64,000 nt of DNA, taken from the NCBI RefSeq assembly GCF_000974445.1, contig NZ_BBOJ01000004.1, positions 1 through 64,000 of the forward strand, given 5' to 3'. A program made the position numbers and the translations under genes. This document shows, one piece after another, positions 1 to 10,132 of this stretch. The stretch is from Lentzea aerocolonigenes (GTDB taxonomy: Bacteria > Actinomycetota > Actinomycetes > Mycobacteriales > Pseudonocardiaceae). A model generated the notes under the pieces. The model saw only the letters and a program-made list of their open reading frames with translations, did not search any database and had not been told where the DNA came from. Within the stretch, counting starts at the first letter, position 1. Each line of letters begins with the position of its first letter.

Positions 1-818
<818 letters not shown>

Positions 819-1064
819 GATCGTTGTGATCGCTCCAGACGGAATATGTCTGGCAATCTGGTCTATCTACTCAAAGGAACACTCCTGACGAGGAGTATTC
901 ATATTACTGGCTGTGTTTCGGCACGCTGTTGAGTTCTCAAAGAACACGCGCTCACCGCAGCTCTTCTCCGAGGAGAGTCACTTCCGGGGCTGTGTCAAGC
1001 TAAGAAGTTTTGTCGCCGCGCTCCGTTCCGGTGTTTCCCGGCCCGTTCCGCGCTGGCAGAGAGA
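819..1064 (-). other. rrn operon leader with boxA-like antitermination motif
   Basis: This non-coding stretch lies between the 16S 5' end and the promoter. Read on the minus strand, 922-948 contains TGTTCTTTGAGAACTCAACA, the characteristic actinobacterial pre-16S leader element (boxA-like Nus-factor/processing signal). A small hairpin, ACTCCT-GACG-AGGAGT, lies at 881-896. A TTGACA hexamer (complement at 993-998) has no convincing -10 at 16-18 bp, so a second promoter is only possible. The short plus-strand reading frame here is a chance frame. Confidence 0.8.
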
Positions 1065-1093
1065 AATTTACACGGGCGCCCACCAACATCCAA
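1065..1093 (-). promoter_or_regulatory. Probable rrn promoter
   Basis: On the minus strand, TTGGAT (1088-1093) is followed after exactly 17 bp by TAAATT (1065-1070). This fits a housekeeping sigma-70 promoter and sits about 250 bp upstream of the 16S 5' end, where actinobacterial rrn promoters usually lie. Confidence 0.5.
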
Positions 1094-1206
1094 ATCGGGG
1101 GTCCCGCACCGCGTAACCGCAGGTCAGCCACCACGCGGACGGCCCAAACCCGCCAAGATCGACGCACAGTGTGACCGGGACCACGCCGACAATCTTGGAT
1201 CTGCCG

Positions 1207-2334
1207 CTAGCGGGGTGCGCTCGGCAGGTGCACCGTCACCGACAGACCACCGGTCGGCACGGCCACTGCCTGCGCAAACCCTCCGTGCGCGGCCACCGCG
1301 GCCCGCACGATCGAGAGGCCCAGACCGGTACCGGAGTGGCTCGTGCGGTCCTTGCCCCCGCGCCGGAACGGTTCGAACAGCTCCTCGACGCGGTCCGGCG
1401 GGATCAGCTGACCCGACGACGACACCCGCACGACGGACCACTGCGGCCCGGTCTCCACCACGGTCTCGATCCACCCGCCGACGTGGTTGTGCCGAACGGC
1501 GTTCTCCAGCAGGTTCCCCGCGATGCGCTCCAGCAGGGCGGGATCCCCGACCGCGAGCGCCGGCGCGCACCGGAACACCGTGCGCAGGTTGCGCGCCTCG
1601 GCCTCCGCCCGCACGGCCTTCCACGCGGACTCCACGACAGCCGACAGGTCGACCGGCTCACGCACCGCGAGCCCGATTCCGTCCGTGCGCGCGAGCAGCA
1701 GCAGCGCGGACACCAACTGTTCCGCGCGCTCCCCCGCCGCGCGCACGACGCCGGCCATGCGTCGCAGCTCTTCCACGTCTGCGTCCGGATCGGACAGAGT
1801 CACGTCCAGCTCCGTGCGCACCACCGAGAGAGGAGTGCGCAGTTCGTGCGATGCGTTCGCCACGAACCGGCGTTGCGAGTCGAAGGCCGCCTCCAGCCGG
1901 TCGAGCATCGCGTCGAACGTGTCCGCGAGGTCCGCGACCTCGTCACGCGGCCCCTCCAAGCGCAGCCGCGACCCCAGCGACTCCGCCGACAACCGGCGCG
2001 CGGCACCCGTGACGTCGTGCAACGGCTTCAGCACCCGGCCGGTGAACGTCCACGCCAGCACCGCGGCGGCCAGCACCATGCACGCGAACGCGATCAGCCC
2101 GGCGCGGAGCAGGTCCTCACGCGCGGCCTGCGTCAACGCGTTCGTCAGCACCGTCACGTCGACGTTGACCCCGTCGACGGTGACCTGGCTCCCGGACGGG
2201 AACGAGGGCGAGGAGTCGAAGACCCGCCCGACCAGCGTCCACCCCAGGAAGAGCAGCACAGCACTCACCACCGCGACGAGCGCGGTGGTGAGGAGCGTGA
2301 TCCGGAGACGCAGTCCGGGTCCGCGCCTGCGCAT
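1207..2334 (-). CDS. Two-component sensor histidine kinase
   Basis: Membrane histidine kinase of 375 aa. Visible order: cytoplasmic basic N-terminus; TM1 at about 11-36; short extracellular loop 37-78; TM2 at about 79-98; HAMP linker about 99-155; HisKA with phosphoacceptor His163 in ASHELRTPLS; HATPase with N-box NLLENAVRHN (274-283) and G-box SGTGLGLSIV (334-343). The ATG at 2334 lies 4 bp after the response-regulator stop and puts TM1 near the N-terminus; a longer in-frame frame to 2418 overlaps the regulator and is less likely. Translationally coupled with the regulator. The small sensor loop gives no clue to the signal. Confidence 0.93.
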   Translation of the reverse strand: MRRRGPGLRLRITLLTTALVAVVSAVLLFLGWTLVGRVFDSSPSFPSGSQVTVDGVNVDVTVLTNALTQAAREDLLRAGLIAFACMVLAAAVLAWTFTGRVLKPLHDVTGAARRLSAESLGSRLRLEGPRDEVADLADTFDAMLDRLEAAFDSQRRFVANASHELRTPLSVVRTELDVTLSDPDADVEELRRMAGVVRAAGERAEQLVSALLLLARTDGIGLAVREPVDLSAVVESAWKAVRAEAEARNLRTVFRCAPALAVGDPALLERIAGNLLENAVRHNHVGGWIETVVETGPQWSVVRVSSSGQLIPPDRVEELFEPFRRGGKDRTSHSGTGLGLSIVRAAVAAHGGFAQAVAVPTGGLSVTVHLPSAPR

Positions 2335-2338
2335 GGGG

Positions 2339-3022
2339 CTAGTCCTCAGCAGGTCCGATCGAAGCGCTGGGCACCCGGTAGCCGGAGCCCACGACGGTGT
2401 CGATGATGCCCGGCTCACCGAGCTTCTTGCGCAACGTCATGACCGTGACGCGCACGGTCGTGGTGAACGGGTCGGCGTTCTCGTCCCACACCCGCTCGAG
2501 CAGCTCCTCGCTGCTGACGACCGAGCCCTTCGCCGCGAGCAGGACCTCCAGCACGCCGAATTCCTTGCGGGTGAGCTCGATCGGCTGCCCGCCGCGCGAC
2601 ACCGTCCGCCGCGCCGGGTCCAGTTCGACGTCCTGCGCGGACAGCACCGGAGGCGTCGCGGGCGTCGCACGCCGGGCCAACGCCCGTACGCGCGCGACCA
2701 GCTCGGGGAACGCGAACGGCTTCGCGAGGTAGTCGTCCGCGCCCAGCGACAACCCGGCGACGCGGTCCTCGATCGTCCCGCTCGCCGTCAGCATCATGAC
2801 CCTGGTGAGCGCGCCGGAGCTGAGGATCTCCTTGCACAGCTCGTCACCGGACATCCCCGGCAGGTCGCGGTCGAGCACAACCACGTCGTACCGCGTGACG
2901 GTCGACTTCTCGTGCCCGGTCTCGCCGTCGTACGCGACGTCCACGGCCATGCCTTCACGCCTCAGGCCGCGAGCGATCGCGTCGGCCAGAGGCGCCTCGT
3001 CCTCGACTACCAGAATCCGCAC
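2339..3022 (-). CDS. OmpR/PhoB-family response regulator
   Basis: 227 aa. The receiver domain (1-115) has acidic residues Glu7/Asp8, phosphoacceptor Asp51 in VVVLDRDLPG, and Lys101 in LAKPF. A linker then leads to a winged-helix Trans_reg_C domain (about 130-222) ending in TVVGSGYRV. It is the cognate partner of the downstream kinase (4 bp gap). GTG start. The upstream region (3029-3069) carries an 8-bp inverted repeat, AAGGTGCC/GGCACCTT, with a 25-nt spacer, which could be an autoregulatory site. Target genes are not evident. Confidence 0.95.
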   Translation of the reverse strand: MRILVVEDEAPLADAIARGLRREGMAVDVAYDGETGHEKSTVTRYDVVVLDRDLPGMSGDELCKEILSSGALTRVMMLTASGTIEDRVAGLSLGADDYLAKPFAFPELVARVRALARRATPATPPVLSAQDVELDPARRTVSRGGQPIELTRKEFGVLEVLLAAKGSVVSSEELLERVWDENADPFTTTVRVTVMTLRKKLGEPGIIDTVVGSGYRVPSASIGPAED

Positions 3023-3086
3023 GCGTCAAAGGTGCCACATTCACCTGAGACGACGCTTAACGGCACCTTCACGCGGCCTGTCGGCC

Positions 3087-3527
3087 TCAACCGCGCTGGT
3101 GGTGCGTGAGCAGAACGCCGAGCAGCCGCGTCAGGGTCTGCCGCTCCTGCGCCGAGAGAGGTCCGAGCAGATCGTCCTGCGCCTGGTCGAGCGCCCGGTC
3201 GAGCCGGCACAACTGCGTCCTGCCGAGCTCGGTGACCATCACCATGTTGCGCCTGCGGTCCTTCGGGTCCTGCGTGCGTTCGACGAAACCCTTCTCCTCC
3301 AGCTCGGTCACCGCCGCCACGACGTCGCTGCGGTCCATGTTGCAGCGGCGGCCGAGCTCGGCCTGGCTCGCGACACCGAACTCGTCCAGCGCGGCCAGGA
3401 CGCGGTAGTGGTAGCCGCGCGCCCCCGCCTCGACGAAGCCCTCGGAGGCCAGCCGGTGGGCGTGCACGGCGAGCTGGGTGAGCAGCCAGCTCGGCTTGTC
3501 AGCCAGGCGTGCGGGGGTGTCTTCCAT
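3087..3527 (-). CDS. MarR-family transcriptional regulator
   Basis: 146 aa from the ATG at 3527, which has AGGA eight bases upstream; an ATG nine bases earlier (3536) lacks a site. A winged-helix domain spans about 40-110, with recognition-helix region QAELGRRCNMDRSDVVAAV and wing DPKDRRRN. It is divergent from the SnoaL-like gene at 3615. The 87-bp gap holds two perfect inverted repeats (3544-3560 and 3570-3603), so it probably represses itself and the neighbour, released by a small ligand as is usual in this family. The ligand is unknown. Confidence 0.93.
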   Translation of the reverse strand: MEDTPARLADKPSWLLTQLAVHAHRLASEGFVEAGARGYHYRVLAALDEFGVASQAELGRRCNMDRSDVVAAVTELEEKGFVERTQDPKDRRRNMVMVTELGRTQLCRLDRALDQAQDDLLGPLSAQERQTLTRLLGVLLTHHQRG

Positions 3528-3543
3528 GAACGTCATCCTAAGT

Positions 3544-3603
3544 CGTTGGCGCGGCCAACGATGATGTGTATGTTGGTGGCGCCAACGTTGGCGCCACCAA
3601 CAT
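3544..3603. promoter_or_regulatory. MarR operator region: 17-bp and 34-bp perfect palindromes
   Basis: CGTTGGC-GCG-GCCAACG occupies 3544-3560. A perfect 34-bp palindrome occupies 3570-3603, each arm ATGTTGGTGGCGCCAA, with centre CG. Both share TTGGCG(C)/GCCAAC half-sites. They fill the gap between the divergent marR and SnoaL-like starts and probably cover both promoters. Perfect dyads are seen directly; assignment to this MarR is inference from position. Confidence 0.75.
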
Positions 3604-3614
3604 AGGGGGATCAC

Positions 3615-4040
3615 ATGTCCGCGCAGTCCGTGTCCGCAGGAGTCCTGCTGGACCGCATCGAGATCACCGACCTGTTCAGCCGGCTCAACCGCCTGCTCGA
3701 CGAGAAGCGGTGGGACGACGCGCACACCGTCTTCGACCACGACATCTCGGTGTCGTCGCCACGCAACGGCGAGCTCAACGGCATCGACGAACTCGTCGCC
3801 GTCATGCGGAAGGCCGAGAACCCGGACGAGCTCACCCAGCACGTGACCACGGACCTGCTGGTGGATCTCGACGGCGACAAGGCCACCACGTCGGCGAACT
3901 CGGTGACCTACTTCTTCCGCGCGGGCCAGGCTCCCCACCGGACCGCCGGCCTGCGCCTCGACGGCGTCGTCGTCAGGACGTCCTCCGGCTGGCGGCTGAG
4001 CGAGTCCCGGACCACCCTCGTGTGGCTGAACAAGGACTGA
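3615..4040 (+). CDS. SnoaL-like / NTF2-fold protein
   Basis: 141 aa. The early segment RIEITDLFSRLNRLLDEKRWDDAHTVF followed by DHDISVSSPRNGELNGIDELV is typical of the SnoaL_4/NTF2-like alpha+beta cone fold, as is the C-terminal beta region around GWRLSESRTTLVWL. Members are small cytoplasmic enzymes or ligand binders; no catalytic residue can be assigned. ATG preceded by GGGGGATCAC. It is the probable target of the divergent MarR regulator, which suggests a role in handling a small aromatic or oxidised compound; that role is inference only. Confidence 0.8.
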   Translation: MSAQSVSAGVLLDRIEITDLFSRLNRLLDEKRWDDAHTVFDHDISVSSPRNGELNGIDELVAVMRKAENPDELTQHVTTDLLVDLDGDKATTSANSVTYFFRAGQAPHRTAGLRLDGVVVRTSSGWRLSESRTTLVWLNKD

Positions 4041-4745
4041 TCAGGACCTGCGGGCGGGCCGGTCCACCACGACGGTCGACGCGGCCTGCAACGCGCGGAG
4101 CTCCAGCAACGCCGGGTGCTCCTCCGCCAGCCGGGCCGCGTTCAGCAACGACCGCAGCGCCGCGGTCTCGCCGCGGGCCCGCTCCAGCGCCGCACGTCCC
4201 TCCGAGGCCGCCACCAGCTCGGCCAGGGCGGCCCGCCGCAGCTCACCGGGCATGACGACGTCCCGGACGGCCACGTCGGAGACCAACACACCGAGCTCAG
4301 CCGCCCGCACCGCCACGCCCTCGTGCACCTCGGCAGCGATCGCCTCGCGCTCGGCATCGACAGCCGAGTGCGCGCGCGTAAGCACCGCACCGCGCAATGC
4401 GAGCTGCACGGCCGTGTAGAGCTCAGCCTCAGGACCAGCAGACGCCAGGACGAAGGTCGTCGCCGACGACACGGCCCACCGCACAACAACGGTCACGCGG
4501 ACGAGCACACCGTCGGACGTCGGCACGTCCTGCGCGGCGGGAGTCATCGTGCGTGGACGGACATCGACGCGGTGCAGCACGACGCGCCGCGGGAACTTGT
4601 GCTGTCCGGGCTCCACCTCACCCACCAGCACGCCGCGATCGAACCGAACACCCCGCTCCCACGGGTACAACGTGTGCTTCATCGTCTCCACCGTCTCCAG
4701 GTAGACCACGACCCCGGTCGGCGGAACGTCGAGGCGGGAGTCCAC
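4041..4745 (-). CDS. SPFH/Band 7 (slipin-like) protein
   Basis: 234 aa. The central part matches the SPFH core: ERGVRFDRGVLVGEVEPGQH, TSDGVLVRVTVVVRWAV (the 'new/alternative' basis strand typical of slipins), then YTAVQLALRGAVLTRAHSAVDAEREAI and the Ala/Glu-rich C-terminal helix EGRAALERARGETAAL. No hydrophobic anchor is present, so it may be peripheral to the membrane. GTG start at 4745; an internal ATG at 4682 (MKHTLYPWERG) is an alternative. It is convergent with the SnoaL-like gene, with abutting stops. Function in actinomycetes is undefined. Confidence 0.75.
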   Translation of the reverse strand: MDSRLDVPPTGVVVYLETVETMKHTLYPWERGVRFDRGVLVGEVEPGQHKFPRRVVLHRVDVRPRTMTPAAQDVPTSDGVLVRVTVVVRWAVSSATTFVLASAGPEAELYTAVQLALRGAVLTRAHSAVDAEREAIAAEVHEGVAVRAAELGVLVSDVAVRDVVMPGELRRAALAELVAASEGRAALERARGETAALRSLLNAARLAEEHPALLELRALQAASTVVVDRPARRS

Positions 4746-4788
4746 AAGGGACTCGCAAAGCCCGACATCCCCGTGTGCGACCGGGGTC

Positions 4789-4828
4789 GTGGCGCTCAGG
4801 GATCGAACCTGAATGCTTCTGAGGCACC
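4789..4828 (-). other. tRNA-like 3' fragment (anticodon-like and T arms)
   Basis: On the minus strand, 4796-4812 forms a perfect T arm, TCAGG-TTCGATC-CCTGA. Just upstream, 4812-4828 folds as GGTGC-CTCAGAA-GCATT, an anticodon-like 5-bp stem with U33. No D arm or matching 5' acceptor strand is found and the variable loop is missing, so this is not a functional tRNA. It may be a decayed tRNA end or chance. Confidence 0.3.
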
Positions 4829-4850
4829 CAACACCCGCCTTGAGCGCGGA

Positions 4851-4875
4851 ACCCGGACAGGAAGTCCTGCCGGGT
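4851..4875 (-). terminator. Hairpin downstream of dxs
   Basis: ACCCGG-CAGGA-CT-TCCTG-T-CCGGGT on the minus strand, 36 bp after the dxs stop. It is an 11-bp stem with one bulge and no T-run, as is common in actinomycetes. Probable transcription end of the permease-methyltransferase-dxs set. Confidence 0.5.
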
Positions 4876-4910
4876 CGCTTCGGCGGGCGCGAGACGGAAG
4901 GGTAGCCGAA

Positions 4911-6815
4911 CTACTTGTCCGCGGGCGCGTCGATTTCGACCGGCAGGCACTCCAGCCGCGCGGCCCACTCCGTGACGCGCCGTGCGACGTCCTGCGCGGT
5001 GATGCCGCACAACGCCAGCACCTCACCGCGCGAGCCGTGGTCGTGGAACTGCTGCGGCAACGCGATGTCGCGCAACGGCACCTCGACGTCGGCGTCGCGC
5101 AGTGCGGCCGCGAGAGCCGAACCGAAGCCACCGTGCCGGCCACCGTCCTCGACGGTCACGACGAGCTTGTGCGACGCTGCCATCTCCACGAGGTCGGAAG
5201 ACATCGGGTAGATCCACCGCGGGTCGACGACCGTCACGCCTATGCCCTGGTCCTCCAGCCGTTGCGCGGATTCGAGCCCGAGCTCACCCAACGCACCGAT
5301 GGTCACCAACAGCACGTCGTTGCCCGACCGCCGAAGCACGTCAACGGAACCGACGCGCTCAAGAGCGGGCAGGTCCGCGCCGACCGAAGCCTTCGGATAG
5401 CGGATGACCGACGGCGCGTCCGAGATCGCCACGGCCTCGCGCAGTTCCTCGGCGAGCGTGCCCGCGTCACGCGGCGCCGCCACGTGCACGCCGGGGATGA
5501 CGCCGAGGATCGACATGTCCCACATGCCGTGGTGCGACGCGCCGTCCGGGCCGGTGACACCCGCGCGGTCGAGCACGACCGTGACGCCCTGCTTGTGCAG
5601 CGCCACGTCCATCAGCAGCTGGTCGAACGCCCGGTTCAGGAACGTCGCGTAGACGGCCACGACCGGGTGCAGACCGCCGATCGCCAGGCCGGCGGCGGAG
5701 GTCAGCGCGTGCTGCTCGGCGATGCCGACGTCGAAGAAGCGCTCCGGGAACGCCTTGGCGAACGCGTCCAGGCCGGTCGGGCCCTGCATCGCGGCGGTGA
5801 TCGCCACGACGTCGGAGCGCTCGCGGCCGATCTCGACCAGCGAGTCGGAGAACACGTGGGTCCAGGTGCGGCTGGACGGCTTCAGGTCCTCGCCGGTGAT
5901 CGGGTCGATGACGCCGGTGGCGTGCATCTGGTCGGCCTCGTGGTTCTCGGCCGGCGCGAACCCCATGCCCTTGCGGGTGACGGCGTGCACGATGACCGGT
6001 CCGCCGAACGCCTTGGCGCGCTGCAGAGCGGACTCGAGCGTCGCCATGTCGTGGCCGTCGACCGGGCCGATGTACTTGAGGCCGAGGTCCTCGAACATCG
6101 CCTGCGGCGCCAGCGCGTCCTTGATGCCGCGCTTGGCGGCGTGCAGGGCGGCGTAGAGGGGCTTGCCGAAGATCGGCGTCTGCTGCAGCGCGCTCTTGCC
6201 CCTCTCCAGCACGCGCTCGTAGCCGGGACGCAGGCGCAGCGACGACAGGTGGTCCGCGAGACCACCGATCGTCGGCGAGTATGAGCGGCCGTTGTCGTTG
6301 ACCACGATCACGACCGGACGCGTCTTGTCCGCCGCGATGTTGTTCAACGCCTCCCAGCACATGCCGCCGGTCAGCGCGCCGTCACCGACGACAGCGACCA
6401 CGTGGCCGTGCGCACCGTTGATCTGCTTCGCCTTCGCCAGGCCGTCGGCGTAGGACAGCGCCGTCGAGGCGTGCGAGCTCTCCTGCACGTCGTGCTCGGA
6501 CTCCGACCGCGACGGGTAACCGGACATCCCGCCCTGCTGGCGCAGCCGGTCGAAGCCGTCGCGGCGACCCGTGACGATCTTGTGGACGTACGACTGGTGA
6601 CCGGTGTCGAAGACGATCGGGTCCTGCGGCGAGTCGAACACGCGGTGCAGCGCGACGGTCAGCTCGACGACACCCAGGTTCGGGCCCAGGTGCCCGCCCG
6701 TCTTGGACACCTTGTCGACCAGGAAACGACGGATCTCCCCGCACAGCTGCTTCAGCTGCGCCTCGTCCATCCGTTTCAGATCAGCTGGTCCGTGCACGGA
6801 CTCCAGCAGGGTCAC
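4911..6815 (-). CDS. dxs: 1-deoxy-D-xylulose-5-phosphate synthase
   Basis: First enzyme of the MEP isoprenoid pathway: condenses pyruvate with glyceraldehyde 3-phosphate, ThDP- and Mg-dependent, cytosolic. Landmarks: [22 protein letters not shown] near the N-terminus, [13 protein letters not shown], the ThDP motif [16 protein letters not shown], the transketolase pyrimidine region with GIAEQHA, and [10 protein letters not shown](A)SHHG. Family members begin near MTxLExVxxPxDLK, so I take the GTG at 6815 (634 aa), with GAGG eight bases upstream; an open frame extends to 6881. Lies downstream of the TRAM methyltransferase. Confidence 0.96.
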   Translation of the reverse strand: MTLLESVHGPADLKRMDEAQLKQLCGEIRRFLVDKVSKTGGHLGPNLGVVELTVALHRVFDSPQDPIVFDTGHQSYVHKIVTGRRDGFDRLRQQGGMSGYPSRSESEHDVQESSHASTALSYADGLAKAKQINGAHGHVVAVVGDGALTGGMCWEALNNIAADKTRPVVIVVNDNGRSYSPTIGGLADHLSSLRLRPGYERVLERGKSALQQTPIFGKPLYAALHAAKRGIKDALAPQAMFEDLGLKYIGPVDGHDMATLESALQRAKAFGGPVIVHAVTRKGMGFAPAENHEADQMHATGVIDPITGEDLKPSSRTWTHVFSDSLVEIGRERSDVVAITAAMQGPTGLDAFAKAFPERFFDVGIAEQHALTSAAGLAIGGLHPVVAVYATFLNRAFDQLLMDVALHKQGVTVVLDRAGVTGPDGASHHGMWDMSILGVIPGVHVAAPRDAGTLAEELREAVAISDAPSVIRYPKASVGADLPALERVGSVDVLRRSGNDVLLVTIGALGELGLESAQRLEDQGIGVTVVDPRWIYPMSSDLVEMAASHKLVVTVEDGGRHGGFGSALAAALRDADVEVPLRDIALPQQFHDHGSRGEVLALCGITAQDVARRVTEWAARLECLPVEIDAPADK

Positions 6816-6877
6816 CACGCCCACCTCACTCCTGAAGACTTCGGCCCAGTCTACGGAGACTCGCCTGAGACGATTTG

Positions 6878-8068
6878 TCACCTCGTCTCAGGTACGAGCA
6901 GGGCGATGCACTCCACGTGATGCGTCATGGGGAACGCGTCGAACGCCCGCAGGTCCTCCAGCCGGTAGCCCTGAACTGTGAATTCGGCCAGGTCACGAGC
7001 CAGCGCGGCGGGGTCGCAGGCCACGTAGACGACCCGTTCGGGACGGCGTCGTGCGACTTCAGCCACAACGACCTTGCCCGCACCCTTGCGTGGCGGGTCG
7101 AGCACCACGACATGAGGGTCCTCAACGGGCAGTTTGCGCGTCACTGCTCGCTCCACCTTGTCCACCACCCACTCGACCTGGGACATGCGGCGAAGGTTGC
7201 GGCGACCGTCCTCCACGGCACCCGCGAAGGACTCGACGACCAGCACCGATCCGGTCTCGCCAACCTGCCGTGCGAGCACCGAAGCGAAGAGGCCCGCACC
7301 GCCGTAGAGGTCCCACGCGCGTTGGCCCGGTTCGGCCGCGATCCACTCCCCCACGACGGTCGCGAACGTGTCCGCGGCCGCCGGGTGCACCTGCCAGAAG
7401 CCGTCGGCCGAAATTCGCCACTTCCGGTGAGCGGCGGTCTCCACGGCCGTACCGGATCCGGCGCGTCGCACGGTGTGTCGGCCACGCACCTCACCCACAT
7501 GACGGTTGCCGTCACCGTCCTGGACGATGGTCAGCTCCTGGGCTCGCCACCGACGGTCAGCGACCGCCTCGACCATGCCCGGCCGGGAGATCACACAGTG
7601 GTCGACCGGGATCACTTCGTGGGAACGCGTGCCGCGGAAACCCGGCCTGCCCTCGCTGTCGACGGCCATCCGGATCCTGGTCCGCCACTCCAGCGGGCCA
7701 CCCGGCAGAGCCTCCACGACGACGTCACGTTCGATCTTGCCCAGGCGCGCGAGCTGCTCGCGGACGACCTGGGCCTTCAGCTCCCGCTGCGCGTCCCACG
7801 ACACGTGCTGGAAGTCGCAGCCACCGCACATCCCCGGCCCGCTGAACGGGCACGGCGGCTCGACGCGGTCCGGTGACGGCTGAAGAACCTCCACCGCGTC
7901 CGCACGGCAGAAGGACCCGCCGTTGTCCTCGTACACCGACGCGATGACGCGTTCGCCAGGCAGTGCGTGACGCACGAACAGAACGCGCCCCTCGTGCCGT
8001 GCAACGAAGTGCCCACCGTGTGCAACTGATCCGACTTCTACTTCGAACTTCTCGCCAACCCAGCTCAT
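6878..8068 (-). CDS. TRAM-domain class I SAM RNA methyltransferase (TrmA/RlmD family)
   Basis: 396 aa, 5-methyluridine-type RNA methyltransferase. N-terminal TRAM OB domain (about 1-62); iron-sulphur cysteines in [16 protein letters not shown] (about 70-86); SAM motif [16 protein letters not shown]; catalytic DPPRKGAG; C-terminal [14 protein letters not shown] with the nucleophilic cysteine. Probably methylates a uridine in 23S rRNA or tRNA; which one cannot be told. Its ATG overlaps the permease TGA (ATGA at 8065-8068), so it is translationally coupled. Corresponds to Rv2689c by context. Confidence 0.93.
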   Translation of the reverse strand: MSWVGEKFEVEVGSVAHGGHFVARHEGRVLFVRHALPGERVIASVYEDNGGSFCRADAVEVLQPSPDRVEPPCPFSGPGMCGGCDFQHVSWDAQRELKAQVVREQLARLGKIERDVVVEALPGGPLEWRTRIRMAVDSEGRPGFRGTRSHEVIPVDHCVISRPGMVEAVADRRWRAQELTIVQDGDGNRHVGEVRGRHTVRRAGSGTAVETAAHRKWRISADGFWQVHPAAADTFATVVGEWIAAEPGQRAWDLYGGAGLFASVLARQVGETGSVLVVESFAGAVEDGRRNLRRMSQVEWVVDKVERAVTRKLPVEDPHVVVLDPPRKGAGKVVVAEVARRRPERVVYVACDPAALARDLAEFTVQGYRLEDLRAFDAFPMTHHVECIALLVPETR

Positions 8069-10050
8069 CGGTCGTCAAGTCCCCTTCGGACGGCGCCGGG
8101 CGCGATGACGTCCTTGTCGCGGACCTTCGTCGACGACGCCAGCTGCCACGGCACGCTGGTGACCATCACTCCCGGCTGGAACAGCAGCCTTCCCTTGAGC
8201 CGCAACGCGCTCTGGTTGTGCAGCAGCTGCTCCCACCAGTGACCGACGACGTACTCGGGGATGAACACGGTGACGACGTCGCGCGGGTTGTCGGACTTCA
8301 CGCGCTTCACGTAGTCGAGGACGGGCCGGGTGATCTCGCGGTACGGCGACTCGATCACCTTCAGCGGGATCTTGAAGTTCTCCTTCTCCCACTGCACGAC
8401 GAGCTTGCGGGTGTCGCCGTCGTCGACGTTGACCGTGACGGCCTCCAGCACGTCCGGGCGTGTGGCCTTGGCGTAGGACAACGCGCGCAACGTCGGCATG
8501 TGCAGTTTGGACACGAGCACCATCGCGTGGTTGCGCGCCGGCATCGTGCGCACGCGCTCCTGCTGGCGCAGTTCCTCGGCGACGGTGTCGTAGTGCTTGC
8601 GGATCGCCGTCATCAACGCGTAGATGGCGGCCATCGCGGCGATGGCGATCCACGCGCCCTTGGTGAACTTGGTGATCAGCACGATGATCAGCACGGTCGC
8701 GGTCATGACGAGACCGAACGTGTTGATCGCCTGCGAGCGGCGCATCCGGGTGCGCGCCTGGGCGTCGGTCTCGGTCTTGAGCAGCCGCTGCCAGTGCTTG
8801 ATCATGCCGAGCTGGCTCAGCGTGAACGACACGAACACACCGACGATGTAGAGCTGGATGAGCCGCGTGACCTCGGCGTCGAAGGCGATCACCAGCACGA
8901 CCGCGAAGCCCGCCAGGAACAGGATGCCGTTGGAGAACGCGAGCCGGTCGCCGCGGGTGTGCAGCTGGCGCGGCAGGTAGCGGTCCTGGGCGAGGATCGA
9001 GCCGAGCACCGGGAAGCCGTTGAACGCGGTGTTCGCGGCGAGCACCAGGATCAGCGCGGTGACGCCCGCGATGAAGAAGAAGCCGGGCGGAAAGTTGTCG
9101 AAGACGGCGTGCGCGACCTGCGCCACCATCGTCTTCTGCTCGTAGTCCTTCGGCGCGTTCGTGATCTGGTCGGCGGGGAACTCGGCCATCCGCACGTCGG
9201 TCAGCTGCGCGAGCACGATCAGGCCCATCAGCATGGTCACCGAGATGGTGCCCATCATCAGCAGCGTGGTGGCCGCGTTGCGCGACTTCGGCTTGCGGAA
9301 CGCGGGCACGCCGTTGCTGATCGCCTCGACACCGGTGAGCGCGGCGCACCCGGACGAGAACGCCCTCAGCACCAGGAACACGAACGCGAGGCCCATGAGG
9401 TGGTCCTGCTCGGCGTGGATCTCGAAGCCGGAGCTCTCCGCGCGCATCTCGTCACCGAGCACGAACCCGCGGAACAGGCCCCAGGCGATCAGGGCCATGA
9501 TGCCGATCATGAACGCGTAGGTCGGTACCGCGAACGCGCTGCCGGACTCGCGGATGCCGCGCAGGTTGATCGCCGTGAGGATGACGATCGCGGACACCGC
9601 GAACAGAGCCTTGTGCGTCGCGACGAACGGGATGGCCGACCCGATGTTCGCCATCGCCGCCGAGATCGACACCGCGACCGTGAGGATGTAGTCGACGAGC
9701 AGGGCGCTCGCCACGGTGAGCCCTGCTCTGCGGCCCAGGTTGACGGTCGCGACCTCGTAGTCGCCGCCGCCTGACGGGTAGGCGTGCACGTTCTGCCGGT
9801 AGCTGGCGACGACTGTCAACATGACCACGACGACGGCGACGCCCACCCACGGCGCCAGCGCGTAGGCGCTCAGCCCCGCCACCGACAACATCAGGAAGAT
9901 CTCCTCCGGCGCGTACGCGACCGACGACATGGCGTCGGAGGCGAACACCGGGAGGGCTATTCGTTTGGGCAGCAGGGTGTGAGCGAGGCGATCACTGCGG
10001 AACGGCCGTCCGACCAGGAGGCGTTTGGCAGCGGTGGCGAGCTTGGACAC
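8065..10050 (-). CDS. APC-family amino-acid/potassium permease
   Basis: 661 aa from a GTG at 10050. About 12 hydrophobic segments lie between residues 40 and 480, beginning with the APC signature ALPVFASDAMSSVAYAPEEI and SGGGDYEVATVNLG. A roughly 170-residue cytoplasmic C-terminal domain follows (HAMVLVSKLHMPTLRALSYA...). This is the M. tuberculosis Rv2690c type, related to KimA-like K+ transporters. Divergent from two trkA genes, which supports a role in potassium transport (inference). No Shine-Dalgarno; TACGCT lies 6 bp before the GTG, so the mRNA is probably leaderless. A longer open frame to 10428 runs antisense to trkA and is rejected. Confidence 0.92.
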   Translation of the reverse strand: MSKLATAAKRLLVGRPFRSDRLAHTLLPKRIALPVFASDAMSSVAYAPEEIFLMLSVAGLSAYALAPWVGVAVVVVMLTVVASYRQNVHAYPSGGGDYEVATVNLGRRAGLTVASALLVDYILTVAVSISAAMANIGSAIPFVATHKALFAVSAIVILTAINLRGIRESGSAFAVPTYAFMIGIMALIAWGLFRGFVLGDEMRAESSGFEIHAEQDHLMGLAFVFLVLRAFSSGCAALTGVEAISNGVPAFRKPKSRNAATTLLMMGTISVTMLMGLIVLAQLTDVRMAEFPADQITNAPKDYEQKTMVAQVAHAVFDNFPPGFFFIAGVTALILVLAANTAFNGFPVLGSILAQDRYLPRQLHTRGDRLAFSNGILFLAGFAVVLVIAFDAEVTRLIQLYIVGVFVSFTLSQLGMIKHWQRLLKTETDAQARTRMRRSQAINTFGLVMTATVLIIVLITKFTKGAWIAIAAMAAIYALMTAIRKHYDTVAEELRQQERVRTMPARNHAMVLVSKLHMPTLRALSYAKATRPDVLEAVTVNVDDGDTRKLVVQWEKENFKIPLKVIESPYREITRPVLDYVKRVKSDNPRDVVTVFIPEYVVGHWWEQLLHNQSALRLKGRLLFQPGVMVTSVPWQLASSTKVRDKDVIAPGAVRRGLDDR

Positions 10051-10056
10051 GGCCAG

Positions 10057-10062
10057 AGCGTA
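10057..10062 (-). promoter_or_regulatory. -10 element of probable leaderless permease mRNA
   Basis: TACGCT on the minus strand, exactly 6 bp before the GTG start at 10050, with no ribosome site between. The same TANNNT-N6-GTG arrangement occurs before four other genes in the window. Confidence 0.5.
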
Positions 10063-10132
10063 AGGGGTCCGCTCACCGGGACGGGCTAATGCTCGGTAGG
10101 TTCTGCGCAGAGTTCGCCTGAGGAGGCATGTC

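Noticed and set aside
993..998. TTGACA as the main rrn promoter
   Set aside because: No acceptable -10 hexamer at 16-18 bp; the 1065-1093 pair is better.
913..1116. 67-codon plus-strand frame in the rrn leader
   Set aside because: Runs antisense through the boxA-type leader; no coding features.
4116..6284. 722-codon plus-strand frame opposite dxs
   Set aside because: Low-complexity Arg/His-rich shadow; dxs on the minus strand is certain.
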